DNA of 64,000 nucleotides from an uncultured Fidelibacterota bacterium (GTDB lineage Bacteria; Fidelibacterota; Marinisomatia; Marinisomatales; TCS55): positions 1-64,000 of the forward strand of contig CACMQQ010000002.1 in assembly GCA_902615915.1 (NCBI GenBank), written 5' to 3'. The position numbers and the translations under genes are program-made. The notes below the pieces were generated by a model, which was not told where the DNA came from, did not search any database, and saw only the letters and a program-made list of their open reading frames with translations. The stretch's first letter is position 1. Every line of letters starts with the position of its first letter. Below are positions 19,212 through 27,644 of the stretch, in pieces.

Positions 19212-19440
19212 GGATTTCTTACATGATGGAATGCTTAAAGAAAAATTCTTCAGGCAAAAAATTGATGAGTTAAATTGGGATGATTACCAGGATCAAAGAG
19301 TACTCATAAAAGGATGTTCAGATGCTCCAATTCCTACCTGGGCCTATCTTATCATAACTGCACATTTATCGCAAAAAGCAAAACGCATTTACTTTGGAGA
19401 ACTTCGGCAAGCGATAAAGATTTTCAATCGAGACAAATAA
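19192..19440 (+). CDS. Short DUF2480-like protein
   Basis: The 82-residue protein resembles part of the Bacteroidetes DUF2480 family (LKEKFFRQKIDELNWDDYQ, VLIKGCSDAPIPTWAYLII), whose genes often sit next to suf genes. Family members are roughly twice as long, so this is a shortened version. It begins with GTG inside the preceding gene; ATG 19231 would remove 13 residues. The function of the family is unknown to me. Confidence 0.65.
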   Translation: MKTIYLEDFLHDGMLKEKFFRQKIDELNWDDYQDQRVLIKGCSDAPIPTWAYLIITAHLSQKAKRIYFGELRQAIKIFNRDK

Positions 19441-19869
19441 ATGACAGCTGGGAGAGTCAACTGGGAAGATTATTTTATGAATATTGCCAAAGAGGTTGCG
19501 TCTCGCTCTACTTGCAACAGAAAGCATGTTGGTGCAGTAATCGTTCGAAACAAAACTATATTAGCAACAGGCTATAATGGATCCATAAGTGGATTAGGCC
19601 ATTGCGATGAAGATGGGCATGATATGGTCAATGGTCATTGCGTTAGAACCATTCATGCTGAAGCCAACGCGATCGTGCAATCTGCAAGGAACGGCGTAGG
19701 TATCGATGAGAGTGAAATTTATGTTACAGCATCGCCATGTTACGATTGCTTTAAGCTGATTGCTAATGCTGGTATAAAAAAAGTCTTCTTTGGAGAATTT
19801 TATAGAGATGAAAGAATCAATAAATTCGCAAAATCTGCAAAAATTGAACTAATTGATTTATCTAAATAG
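19441..19869 (+). CDS. Deoxycytidylate deaminase family protein
   Basis: The 142-residue zinc deaminase has the HAEANAIV motif (about residue 71) and SPCYDCF (about 98), plus the GYNGSISGLGHCDEDGHDM loop of dCMP deaminases and the related ComEB proteins. It would convert dCMP to dUMP for thymidylate synthesis; the cell's ThyX is encoded at 52668-53630. It starts directly after the preceding stop and ends the suf operon, facing the DUF5916 gene with 5 bp between. Confidence 0.9.
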   Translation: MTAGRVNWEDYFMNIAKEVASRSTCNRKHVGAVIVRNKTILATGYNGSISGLGHCDEDGHDMVNGHCVRTIHAEANAIVQSARNGVGIDESEIYVTASPCYDCFKLIANAGIKKVFFGEFYRDERINKFAKSAKIELIDLSK

Positions 19870-19874
19870 AGCTC

Positions 19875-22298
19875 CTATAGCCGGAAAAATCGATCAATTT
19901 TAATAAATAAAGAATTTGATTTTGATTGCTCCCAGCCATCAGCTTTGGTGTAATAGTTATTGTCGCTCAAATTATAAACTGCATAAAACAAGCTGCCTGG
20001 TAAATATTCCCATCTAAATACAAAGGTACCCACATTATTTTTTATTCTAAAATCCTTGTCTCCTGAATAATCGTAGGGTTCAAGATCAAAAGATCTTTCT
20101 CTCAACAAACGACCATAATTATCGTAATCAACATCGACTTCAAAAGGCTGATAGTATGCTTCAAAGGTCATCTTAGATGAAAATGCAATATTCAATCTAT
20201 ATTCAGTATTAAACTGTTTTCTAAGCATATCAGAATAAACAATATCAAAATTATCACTGCCTAATCTTTCAACTATGCCAACCCACTGCATCGCAACTGG
20301 CTTATGCTCATATGAGGTATTTATTCTCAAGTTGATAAAGTCTGTTGGTTTGACGGTAACATCTAAGGCTAATTGATTACCCCAGTCTCTTAGCTCTCCT
20401 TTGTCAATTTGAAATGATGGTTTTAATATTATTTTTTTTCTTCTGTCTGTGCTGAACCAAATACGATAATTTTGCCAAGCGTTATCTTTTACAACTAATG
20501 CTCTATCATCTCTATAAAGATCATCATCTTCAAAAACTTCTGCGCTAAATGACATATCCCACCCTATGCCCCAATAGTTCATAAGGTTATTATCATTGTT
20601 AATGTTAAGATTGTTTCTAGTTATAATTGACTCACTTCGATTATCACTGCCTCTCCCTCCAAAACTCCACCTAACATCCAAATTCTGATCTAGAAAGATA
20701 CCTTTGGGCCTATCTCTTCGCATTCCAAATCTAGTGCCACCACTCCAAACATTGTTCTTTTCTTGAAATCCCATCTTACTTACATCAAAATCTTCATTTC
20801 TAAATCCGCCCCAAAATCTCCATTCCCACCAATTGGGGTCTCTATAGCCTCCACTAAAACGAGCAGCATGCCCAATAGTAGATTCATTATTTGAAACAGC
20901 CGCTTGGCCTTCAAATGAAAGCCTATTATCCAGTAAGTTAAGGCGCCAGTCCAAATTATAGGCTGAAGCTTCTTGTTTGACCTTTTGGCGGTTCAAATTT
21001 GTTGTCATAAAACCAATGGTAGAAAGATCATTGATAATTGGTTTTTCTACTCTACCTACAAAATAATTCGCATATGGCTCAACCAGGAATTTTGATGATA
21101 TCTTCTGACCGTTGACATCCTCGAATTCATTTGTCGCATATTCTTCATTTGTGACAGCATTAATGATGCCGTATCGCAAACCACTTGAAGTCTCACCTAA
21201 AACTTTAGCTGCAGATAGAATGGTGGTTGCATCAGGCTTATCAATTAACTCTCCCTTTTCTGGACTGTAAAAGCTTGGCCTGCTACCAATTCTTCTTGAG
21301 TTAAAGATATTAAGTCTATTTCTAAAGAAATTACCACCTCTGACAAAAAATGGTCTGCGTTCTTCCAGCCGAGTCTCAAAAGCGGAAAGATTTAAAACTG
21401 ATGGGTCAGCCTGAACTTGGCCAAAATCAGGATTAAAGGTCATGTTAAGCGTAGTATTAGAGCTTACATTATATCTTAAGTCAAGTCCCAAATTTTGTGT
21501 TGTTTCAGTAGTTATATCTTCTGTTTGACCTCCCAACAAATATGGGACAAATTCAACATTTTTTTGCTGAGGGATATCTCTAATACCTTGTAAAACTCCA
21601 TAATGAGGCACAAATCCACGATAGCCGTTGTACCATCCTGGCCATCTAATGTTTTCTTGATTGCTGTAGTAGCCTCTGCCAAACATAATCCCCCATGTTT
21701 GGACATCTTCATCGCTGAATTGAAAAACATTAAATGGTATCTTAATTTCCACAGACCATCCCTCTGAGTGAATTTGAACCGCACTCTCCCAAACTGCATT
21801 CCAAGTGTTGTCAAAACTTCTCATATCTTGCCCTGAAATTGATACGTCAAGCTGAACCCCGCTTGCATTAACCGCAAACCAATTTCCTGTCTTATCATCA
21901 TTGTTAGAATCTATTCCTATGCCAATCCAATCTGAATTATTTCCAAAACTATTGCTCCAGTCATCTCTTTTACCTGTTAGTGCCATGATTTTTTCTGGAT
22001 TAGGATCAAAATTATTGAACGCAATATATAAAAAATTATCATCATACATCACGCGTGATTGCGTACGAACGGTAGGATCTGCAAGATTGTAAGGTTCCTG
22101 TTGAAGAAAGCTTTCATTTGCTATTGAATTGCTCCATTCAACTTCATCAATAATTCCATCAATTTTTGGGGCGCTTGAGATTCTAACAGCTTTTGCTACT
22201 TTAAACTTTAGCTTGGTGTAATCAATATCACCACTGTTATCGTTTGATAACGACATACCAATAGACTTTAAAGCAATAAAAATAATTACGATTTTCAT
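19875..22298 (-). CDS. DUF5916 outer-membrane-type protein with CBM9-like domain
   Basis: The 807-residue protein has a weak signal segment, then a CBM9-like domain (about 38-210: KIDGIIDEVEWSNS, DDNFLYIAFNNFD, VEIKIPFNVF) and the DUF5916 region with FNPDFGQVQADPSVLNLSAFE, followed by many beta strands typical of a membrane barrel. The C-terminus ends in an aromatic-rich strand. The function of the family is unknown; secretion or surface binding is inferred. It begins directly after the ETF dehydrogenase stop, and the reason for that link is not obvious. Confidence 0.85.
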   Translation of the reverse strand: MKIVIIFIALKSIGMSLSNDNSGDIDYTKLKFKVAKAVRISSAPKIDGIIDEVEWSNSIANESFLQQEPYNLADPTVRTQSRVMYDDNFLYIAFNNFDPNPEKIMALTGKRDDWSNSFGNNSDWIGIGIDSNNDDKTGNWFAVNASGVQLDVSISGQDMRSFDNTWNAVWESAVQIHSEGWSVEIKIPFNVFQFSDEDVQTWGIMFGRGYYSNQENIRWPGWYNGYRGFVPHYGVLQGIRDIPQQKNVEFVPYLLGGQTEDITTETTQNLGLDLRYNVSSNTTLNMTFNPDFGQVQADPSVLNLSAFETRLEERRPFFVRGGNFFRNRLNIFNSRRIGSRPSFYSPEKGELIDKPDATTILSAAKVLGETSSGLRYGIINAVTNEEYATNEFEDVNGQKISSKFLVEPYANYFVGRVEKPIINDLSTIGFMTTNLNRQKVKQEASAYNLDWRLNLLDNRLSFEGQAAVSNNESTIGHAARFSGGYRDPNWWEWRFWGGFRNEDFDVSKMGFQEKNNVWSGGTRFGMRRDRPKGIFLDQNLDVRWSFGGRGSDNRSESIITRNNLNINNDNNLMNYWGIGWDMSFSAEVFEDDDLYRDDRALVVKDNAWQNYRIWFSTDRRKKIILKPSFQIDKGELRDWGNQLALDVTVKPTDFINLRINTSYEHKPVAMQWVGIVERLGSDNFDIVYSDMLRKQFNTEYRLNIAFSSKMTFEAYYQPFEVDVDYDNYGRLLRERSFDLEPYDYSGDKDFRIKNNVGTFVFRWEYLPGSLFYAVYNLSDNNYYTKADGWEQSKSNSLFIKIDRFFRL

Positions 22299-24311
22299 TT
22301 ATAAGTTATTAGCTACTATTTCAGAAATATCAAAAACTTCCATATCCTTATCATAGCCCGTGACTTTCTTCGCATCTTCCATCATAATCATGCAGAAGTT
22401 ACATGATGTTGCTACTTTTTTCACACCTGTTTCTACAGCTTCTTCAAACCTTTCAATATTTATTCTTTTTCCCTTTTTTATTTCATACCACATGTTGCCA
22501 CCACCTGCACCGCAGCAAAAACTTTGATCTTTGTTTCGGGGCATTTCTACTACTTTAGCTTCATCTGACAAAACAGACTGTAATACGTTTCTGGGCGCAT
22601 CATATTCGCCGTGATGTCTTCCAACATAGCATGCATCATGAAAAGTATAATCATCGTTTATATTCTTTTTGGGTTTTATTTTTCCTTCATTTATTTGTTC
22701 AGAAATAAATTGGGAATGATGAATCACATCCAAATCAAAACCCATCTCAGCATAATCATTCTTTAATGTCGTTAAGCAATGAGGACACTGAGTAATAATT
22801 TTCTTTATACCATATTTTTTAAATGTTTCAATGTTTTGTTCAGCCTGCATTTGAAACAGATATTCATTGCCAATTCTTCTAGCAGAATCACCAGTACAGC
22901 TTTCTTCGTTACCCAATATTCCGTAATCAACCCCAGATTCATTCAAAATTTTAGCAACAGATCGAGAAATATCTCTTCCTCTGTCATCATATGCACCTGA
23001 ACAACCAGCCCAGTATAGATATTCTGCTTCTTTCTTGTCTCTCATGCGAGGAACTTCCATTCCATCCGTCCACTGCTCCCTATCTTGCGGAGATAATCCC
23101 CATGGGTTGCCATAATTTTCAATCTTGTCAAATACCTCCATAGCATCTCTTGGAAAGCTACTTTCCATTAAAACTAGATCTTGTCTCATCCTTAAAATGT
23201 CTACCATAGGTTCATTTCCAACAGGACAAGTATCCACACAGAATCCACAGGTTGTACATGACCAAGCAGCTTCTTCAGATAGCATCCATTTTGAGAGAGA
23301 CTCTAAACTTGAAGAGCCCTCAGAAAAATCTTTTAAATTATCATTTAAGTAATATCTTTTGTTGATCTCTAGCGCAGCTGGTGAAAGCTCCTTTCCAGTT
23401 TGGTAGGCAGGGCATACATCCTGACATCTGTTGCACATGATGCAAGCATATGCATCTAGTATCTCTTTTTGGGGAAGATGTTCAATTTTTCCAGCTCCAA
23501 ACTGTTCTACGCTCTCATCCTCCAAATCCATTATCTCTAAAGTACTTGGTGAACGCCGATCAACTGATGCCATATAATTAAGTGGTCCCATAAATAAATG
23601 CGCATGCTTAGAATAAGGGAAATATGGAAAAAATGCCATTATAAGACCCAATGATATCCACCATGAAAGATGTTCCAAAAAAACGAGATTTTCCTTTTCT
23701 AAGCCGATCCAAAGGGTAGCTAGTACGGTAGCTCCTGGCTGAAACCAGTCATTACCATTTAATGCTATTTCGGCAGATGCGCCAATAAATCTGAACCCAA
23801 CATGAAAAATGATAAATGTTCCAACTAAGACTGAATCCAACCTTATTCCCTTTTTAGCTCTTTCAGATATTAATACAGGCTCATTTATATTCAGTTTTTC
23901 ATTTTTAGATAAAAATCTTCTTGCTAAAAAATAAAGAACTCCAAATAAGACTAGCATAGTAAAGATATCGACAAATAACCTATAAGCATGCCCAACAAAA
24001 TGATTAGGTAAAAAATGAAAATCTGGAACCATGCCATAAAGAACATCAACAATGTTAACAATTAGATAAAACGAGAAACCCCATGCAACACCAGCATGGA
24101 TTATTGCAACAAAAGTTCTTGATTTAAAAAGAGTCTTTTGTGATAAAAAAACGGACAAGCCTTTGGGCCAATTTTTTATAACCTTGATCCAATTTATAGG
24201 TTGCGTTCCACGACCTATCGCTTTGAACATTCTTGAATATGATATAAAACTTAATCCAGAAGAAAAAATTACCAGCACTATAAACAGCACTCGCTCTAAA
24301 TTGCTAAGCAT
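22299..24311 (-). CDS. Membrane FeS/CCG oxidoreductase, ETF:menaquinone dehydrogenase type
   Basis: 670 residues. Five or six membrane helices in the first 250 residues form a NarI-like heme/quinone domain. Two 4Fe-4S sites follow (CIMCNRCQDVCP about residue 288; CTTCGFCVDTCP). Two heterodisulfide-reductase CCG modules come last (WAGCSGAY, QCPHCLTTL, CCGAGGGNMW about residue 600, TSCNFCMIMM). Encoded right behind etfBA, it fits the EMO type that passes electrons from ETF to menaquinone, replacing the flavin ETF-QO of mitochondria. Confidence 0.9.
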   Translation of the reverse strand: MLSNLERVLFIVLVIFSSGLSFISYSRMFKAIGRGTQPINWIKVIKNWPKGLSVFLSQKTLFKSRTFVAIIHAGVAWGFSFYLIVNIVDVLYGMVPDFHFLPNHFVGHAYRLFVDIFTMLVLFGVLYFLARRFLSKNEKLNINEPVLISERAKKGIRLDSVLVGTFIIFHVGFRFIGASAEIALNGNDWFQPGATVLATLWIGLEKENLVFLEHLSWWISLGLIMAFFPYFPYSKHAHLFMGPLNYMASVDRRSPSTLEIMDLEDESVEQFGAGKIEHLPQKEILDAYACIMCNRCQDVCPAYQTGKELSPAALEINKRYYLNDNLKDFSEGSSSLESLSKWMLSEEAAWSCTTCGFCVDTCPVGNEPMVDILRMRQDLVLMESSFPRDAMEVFDKIENYGNPWGLSPQDREQWTDGMEVPRMRDKKEAEYLYWAGCSGAYDDRGRDISRSVAKILNESGVDYGILGNEESCTGDSARRIGNEYLFQMQAEQNIETFKKYGIKKIITQCPHCLTTLKNDYAEMGFDLDVIHHSQFISEQINEGKIKPKKNINDDYTFHDACYVGRHHGEYDAPRNVLQSVLSDEAKVVEMPRNKDQSFCCGAGGGNMWYEIKKGKRINIERFEEAVETGVKKVATSCNFCMIMMEDAKKVTGYDKDMEVFDISEIVANNL

Positions 24312-24321
24312 TTGACTGAAG

Positions 24322-25287
24322 CTACTTTAGTGATTCAATAAGTTTGGGCACAATCTCAAAAATATCACCAACTATGCCATAATTCGCTATCTCAAATATA
24401 GGCGCTTCAGGATCTTTGTTTATTGCTACTATATTTTTTGACCCCTTCATTCCCACAACGTGCTGAATAGCTCCAGAAATGCCCAAAGCAAGATATAGTT
24501 TAGGACTTACCGATTGGCCAGAGCTACCCACTTGGTGATCAGGCGACAGCCATCCTGCGTCAACCACAGGCCTTGAGGAAGAAAGTTGCCCACCTAACGC
24601 TAATGCTAGATCTTTTGCAATTGAAATGTTATCTGCTTCCCCAATACCTCTACCAACAGAAACAATAATATCTGCTGATGTTAAATCCACCCCACCCGCA
24701 CTTTCTTGAAAAGGTTCATCATAAGTATTTTTTATTTGTGTTTCATCTATTGTGATATCTATTTTTTTGATTTTAGAATAGCCTGGCTTTAGATTATCTG
24801 AAGAAAAAGATGCAGATTGAAAACTTACTAAATATAGCCCACTATCTGAAGTTTGAATGTCTGCAAGCAATTTAGCGTTGAAAGTCTGTTTTGTAAACTC
24901 GATTGATCCACTAGAAATGCTCATTTTAATATTATCTGCTAAAAAAGGTCTCATCAGTTTTGCGCTAATTTTAGGTACATAATCTCTTACTTGATAAGTG
25001 TGTCCAAAAAACACATATTTGAAGTCTTGTTCCAAAATTATCTGCTCAATTGCTGTAGCATAACCATCTGATGAATAACTATATAAGGATGAAGAATTAA
25101 TTTTTAAAATTTCATTCAATTCATACTTAGACGCTTCTAATGCCAAAGCCTCAGCGTTTCTTCCCATTGCAAGAACTGTTATTTCTGATTTCAGCTTTGA
25201 TGATATTTTTTGTGCTGCAACAATCGCCTCTAAACTCATTCGATGTATGGCGCCATTGTTATCTTCCAATACTACTAAAATATTCAT
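24322..25287 (-). CDS. etfA: Electron transfer flavoprotein, alpha subunit
   Basis: 321 residues, full length. The C-terminal FAD-binding segment is clear (SVGRGIGEADNI, DHQVGSSGQSVSPKLY, GISGAIQHVVGM, INKDPEAPIFEIANYGIVGD). With EtfB it collects electrons from the acyl-CoA dehydrogenases, for example those at 31596 and 48196. It lies 10 bp after etfB and 10 bp before the FeS dehydrogenase. Confidence 0.97.
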   Translation of the reverse strand: MNILVVLEDNNGAIHRMSLEAIVAAQKISSKLKSEITVLAMGRNAEALALEASKYELNEILKINSSSLYSYSSDGYATAIEQIILEQDFKYVFFGHTYQVRDYVPKISAKLMRPFLADNIKMSISSGSIEFTKQTFNAKLLADIQTSDSGLYLVSFQSASFSSDNLKPGYSKIKKIDITIDETQIKNTYDEPFQESAGGVDLTSADIIVSVGRGIGEADNISIAKDLALALGGQLSSSRPVVDAGWLSPDHQVGSSGQSVSPKLYLALGISGAIQHVVGMKGSKNIVAINKDPEAPIFEIANYGIVGDIFEIVPKLIESLK

Positions 25288-25297
25288 ATCTACATTC

Positions 25298-26059
25298 CTA
25301 AATCTTGATCTCGGATTTAAAAACCTTTACTAAGTTTTCAACGATTTGATCTGGAGAACCATCGATCATAGTTATCTCATTGCTGGAAGAGGGCAAATAT
25401 AGTTTTGATATTTTTAATTTTTGGTCTGAAGAGTCAATATCCAATGTTTTAATTTCTTTCTTTTTAGCTCCCATTATCCCTTTTAATGATGGATAGCGCG
25501 GTGTATTGAGGCCGGATTGTATCGTTATACTAGCTGGAAGAGACATACGAACATTTTGAAAAAATCCAGCTTCCATTTCCTGTTTGATTGCGATTTGATC
25601 TCCATCTAATTTCGTGGATACAGCTAAAGATCCAGTGGACATTTTTAGAAGTTCCCCAATTATAATACCAGTTTGTCCGTGGCCCAAATCGTCCGACTGC
25701 AGACCGGATAGAATTAGATCAAAATTTTCACTTTTTAATGCATCTGCAAATATTTTTGCAATTGATAAGGGATCTGTTACATCGTTGCTATTAATATTTA
25801 AATGCATTCCTCTATCAGCGCCTTTCGCTAAACCTTCTCTAATAATCTTTTTGACTCTTTCTGGGCCTAAACTAACTACAACAACTTCACAATCCTGAGT
25901 ACCTTCTTTAAGTAGCAACGCTTCCTCAAGTGCATAATTATCGCTTTCATTCATTATATATGCAACTTTTTCTTCATCCAGCCAAACATTGCTATCTGCT
26001 ATGGATAAAGGAGATTCTGACCCTGGAACTTGTTTTATTAGAACCGCAATTTTCATCAT
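25298..26059 (-). CDS. etfB: Electron transfer flavoprotein, beta subunit
   Basis: 253 residues starting KIAVLIKQVPGSE, with the AMP-binding segment LGHGQTGIIIGELL and the conserved YPSLKGIMGAKKKEIKT. It is the first gene of the etf operon. Both ATG codons at 26059 and 26056 are possible starts. A regulatory box shared with the MerR operon begins 28 bp upstream. Confidence 0.97.
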   Translation of the reverse strand: MMKIAVLIKQVPGSESPLSIADSNVWLDEEKVAYIMNESDNYALEEALLLKEGTQDCEVVVVSLGPERVKKIIREGLAKGADRGMHLNINSNDVTDPLSIAKIFADALKSENFDLILSGLQSDDLGHGQTGIIIGELLKMSTGSLAVSTKLDGDQIAIKQEMEAGFFQNVRMSLPASITIQSGLNTPRYPSLKGIMGAKKKEIKTLDIDSSDQKLKISKLYLPSSSNEITMIDGSPDQIVENLVKVFKSEIKI

Positions 26060-26086
26060 TATAAAATTATAAATTTGCCTTGTTTT

Positions 26087-26121
26087 ACTTATTAGTAATA
26101 TATATTACGTTAACGTTAGAT
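26087..26121 (-). promoter_or_regulatory. MerR-type operator/promoter of the etf operon
   Basis: This 35-bp box matches 41569-41603 at 31 of 35 positions and contains the palindromic core ACGTTAACGT next to TATATT-like sequence. Core palindromes of this kind resemble operators of LiuR-type MerR regulators of acyl-CoA catabolism, as far as I recall. The box lies upstream of etfB. Confidence 0.7.
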
Positions 26122-26273
26122 AGCAAGAGAAGTAGAGAATCAAAAAATTTATTATACAGATTGTAAAAAAATATATTTGCCATCTATCACATATAAACGT
26201 AGTTTAGCGAATTATTTTAACCCATTTTTAATTATAGGTAATGGGAAAAATTTCAAATTAAAGGAGAGAAAGT

Positions 26274-27560
26274 ATGAACAAAGCGCTTCTAAAAAAACTT
26301 CTGAGCTTAAGCATCCTTGGGGGATTATTTTTCACAGGTTGCGAAGAGGACGATGAAGGCTTTAACAATGGTGAACTTGTTGGTCAGTGGGAAATCACTT
26401 ATTACTATGCCAATAGAACACGTGTAGTAGCAAATCCTGCTGGTGTATCAGCTGATACTGATTATAGATTTTACTTCAAATGGAAAGATGGCGATGCATT
26501 TGCTGCTGCAGCTGGTGTACCTGCCGCTACCGTACATGCTGGTTCCGATGTAGAACTTTTTAAGGTTCAAGATGGTGATAATATTTTAGGCTATCCTCAA
26601 ACCCTTGAGTATAGCACAACCTCTACCCCTTCCCTAGCCCAACTTGGTGTTGCCATCACATTAACGCTTTCTGATGCGCCTTCAAAAGGTCAACCAGCAG
26701 ATTATCTGATCTCTGGAACCTACCCATCTTATGTTTTTGATGAAGACGCATGTAACACTGCAGTTTCCATTGCTCCCATTACAGATGCTGGACTTTACAC
26801 GCCAAACCTAGATGCTAATGGAGTTGAAAAATTAGGTAATTTGATCATTGAGCCAGATCCAACAAAAGGTGGTAATGTACTACCTCCATTTGCTGATGGT
26901 TCATTCTCTGTTACCGCAGCTGGTGCTTCAGACGGAAGAGATGAGTCTAAAATAGATTACGTAGACCGAAATGGTCATGATGAGCGTTATAAAGAAGTTA
27001 AAAGTTCATGGAGTGAAGAGGATGACAGAGTGATTCAGGGTTATGGTTACGCATTTACAAACGATGCTGGTGACCTACTAGCTTCTGGTGCTCCATATGG
27101 AAATACAGCTCAACCAGCCACATCGGAAGGTTATGTAAACATTAATCTGCTTGCAAAATCAGCAGGTCAGTCAACCGATGTGGGCACGATTTGGGGCGGT
27201 TATCAAACCTGGTATTTTTTCAACGTAATGGCAGCCTTCAAAGCACAAGTCTTTGACATAAAAGCACCTTTAACTGATCTTGATGGTGACGGATCGATTG
27301 GAGTTGGTGATATGGTTGCTTTTATGCACGCTGACAATTTAGCTGGTGGTGGTGGTAAAACTGCTTTTGGATTACCATACACATTATTAGTTGACAGCTC
27401 TAATCCGCAGTTACCTGTTCCTGTTAACGATAGCACCCGTGACTTAGATCTTTCTAATCTTGCTGCTGGCGGTAAAATGAAATACAAGGTTATGGGTCTT
27501 TGCGTTCCTACAAACGAAATTGTAACTGTCAAGTCCAAGTGGAGCAGAATCGAAGAATAA
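26274..27560 (+). CDS. Outer-membrane lipoprotein paired with TonB receptor
   Basis: The 428-residue protein has a lipoprotein signal ending FFTGC (C23). No family is recognised. The sequence is beta-rich and acidic and contains a calcium-binding loop DLDGDGSIGVGDMV (about residues 335-348), like a single dockerin/EF-hand repeat. Translation is well supported by AAAGGAG upstream. It precedes the TonB-dependent receptor, as surface substrate-binding lipoproteins often do. The ligand is unknown. Confidence 0.85.
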   Translation: MNKALLKKLLSLSILGGLFFTGCEEDDEGFNNGELVGQWEITYYYANRTRVVANPAGVSADTDYRFYFKWKDGDAFAAAAGVPAATVHAGSDVELFKVQDGDNILGYPQTLEYSTTSTPSLAQLGVAITLTLSDAPSKGQPADYLISGTYPSYVFDEDACNTAVSIAPITDAGLYTPNLDANGVEKLGNLIIEPDPTKGGNVLPPFADGSFSVTAAGASDGRDESKIDYVDRNGHDERYKEVKSSWSEEDDRVIQGYGYAFTNDAGDLLASGAPYGNTAQPATSEGYVNINLLAKSAGQSTDVGTIWGGYQTWYFFNVMAAFKAQVFDIKAPLTDLDGDGSIGVGDMVAFMHADNLAGGGGKTAFGLPYTLLVDSSNPQLPVPVNDSTRDLDLSNLAAGGKMKYKVMGLCVPTNEIVTVKSKWSRIEE

Positions 27561-27599
27561 ATTTATCAATTAATGATAAATAAATAGTTTCAATAAAAA

Positions 27600-27629
27600 G
27601 GGCAACTTAAATCAGTTGCCCTTTTTTTT
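27600..27629 (+). terminator. Strong terminator between lipoprotein and TonB receptor
   Basis: A perfect 8-bp stem GGGCAACT/AGTTGCCC with a 6-nt loop and T8. It ends only 15 bp before the receptor start codon, so receptor expression must depend on readthrough. An A-run on the other side makes it potentially bidirectional. Confidence 0.9.
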
Positions 27630-27644
27630 CTAATTGGATATAGC

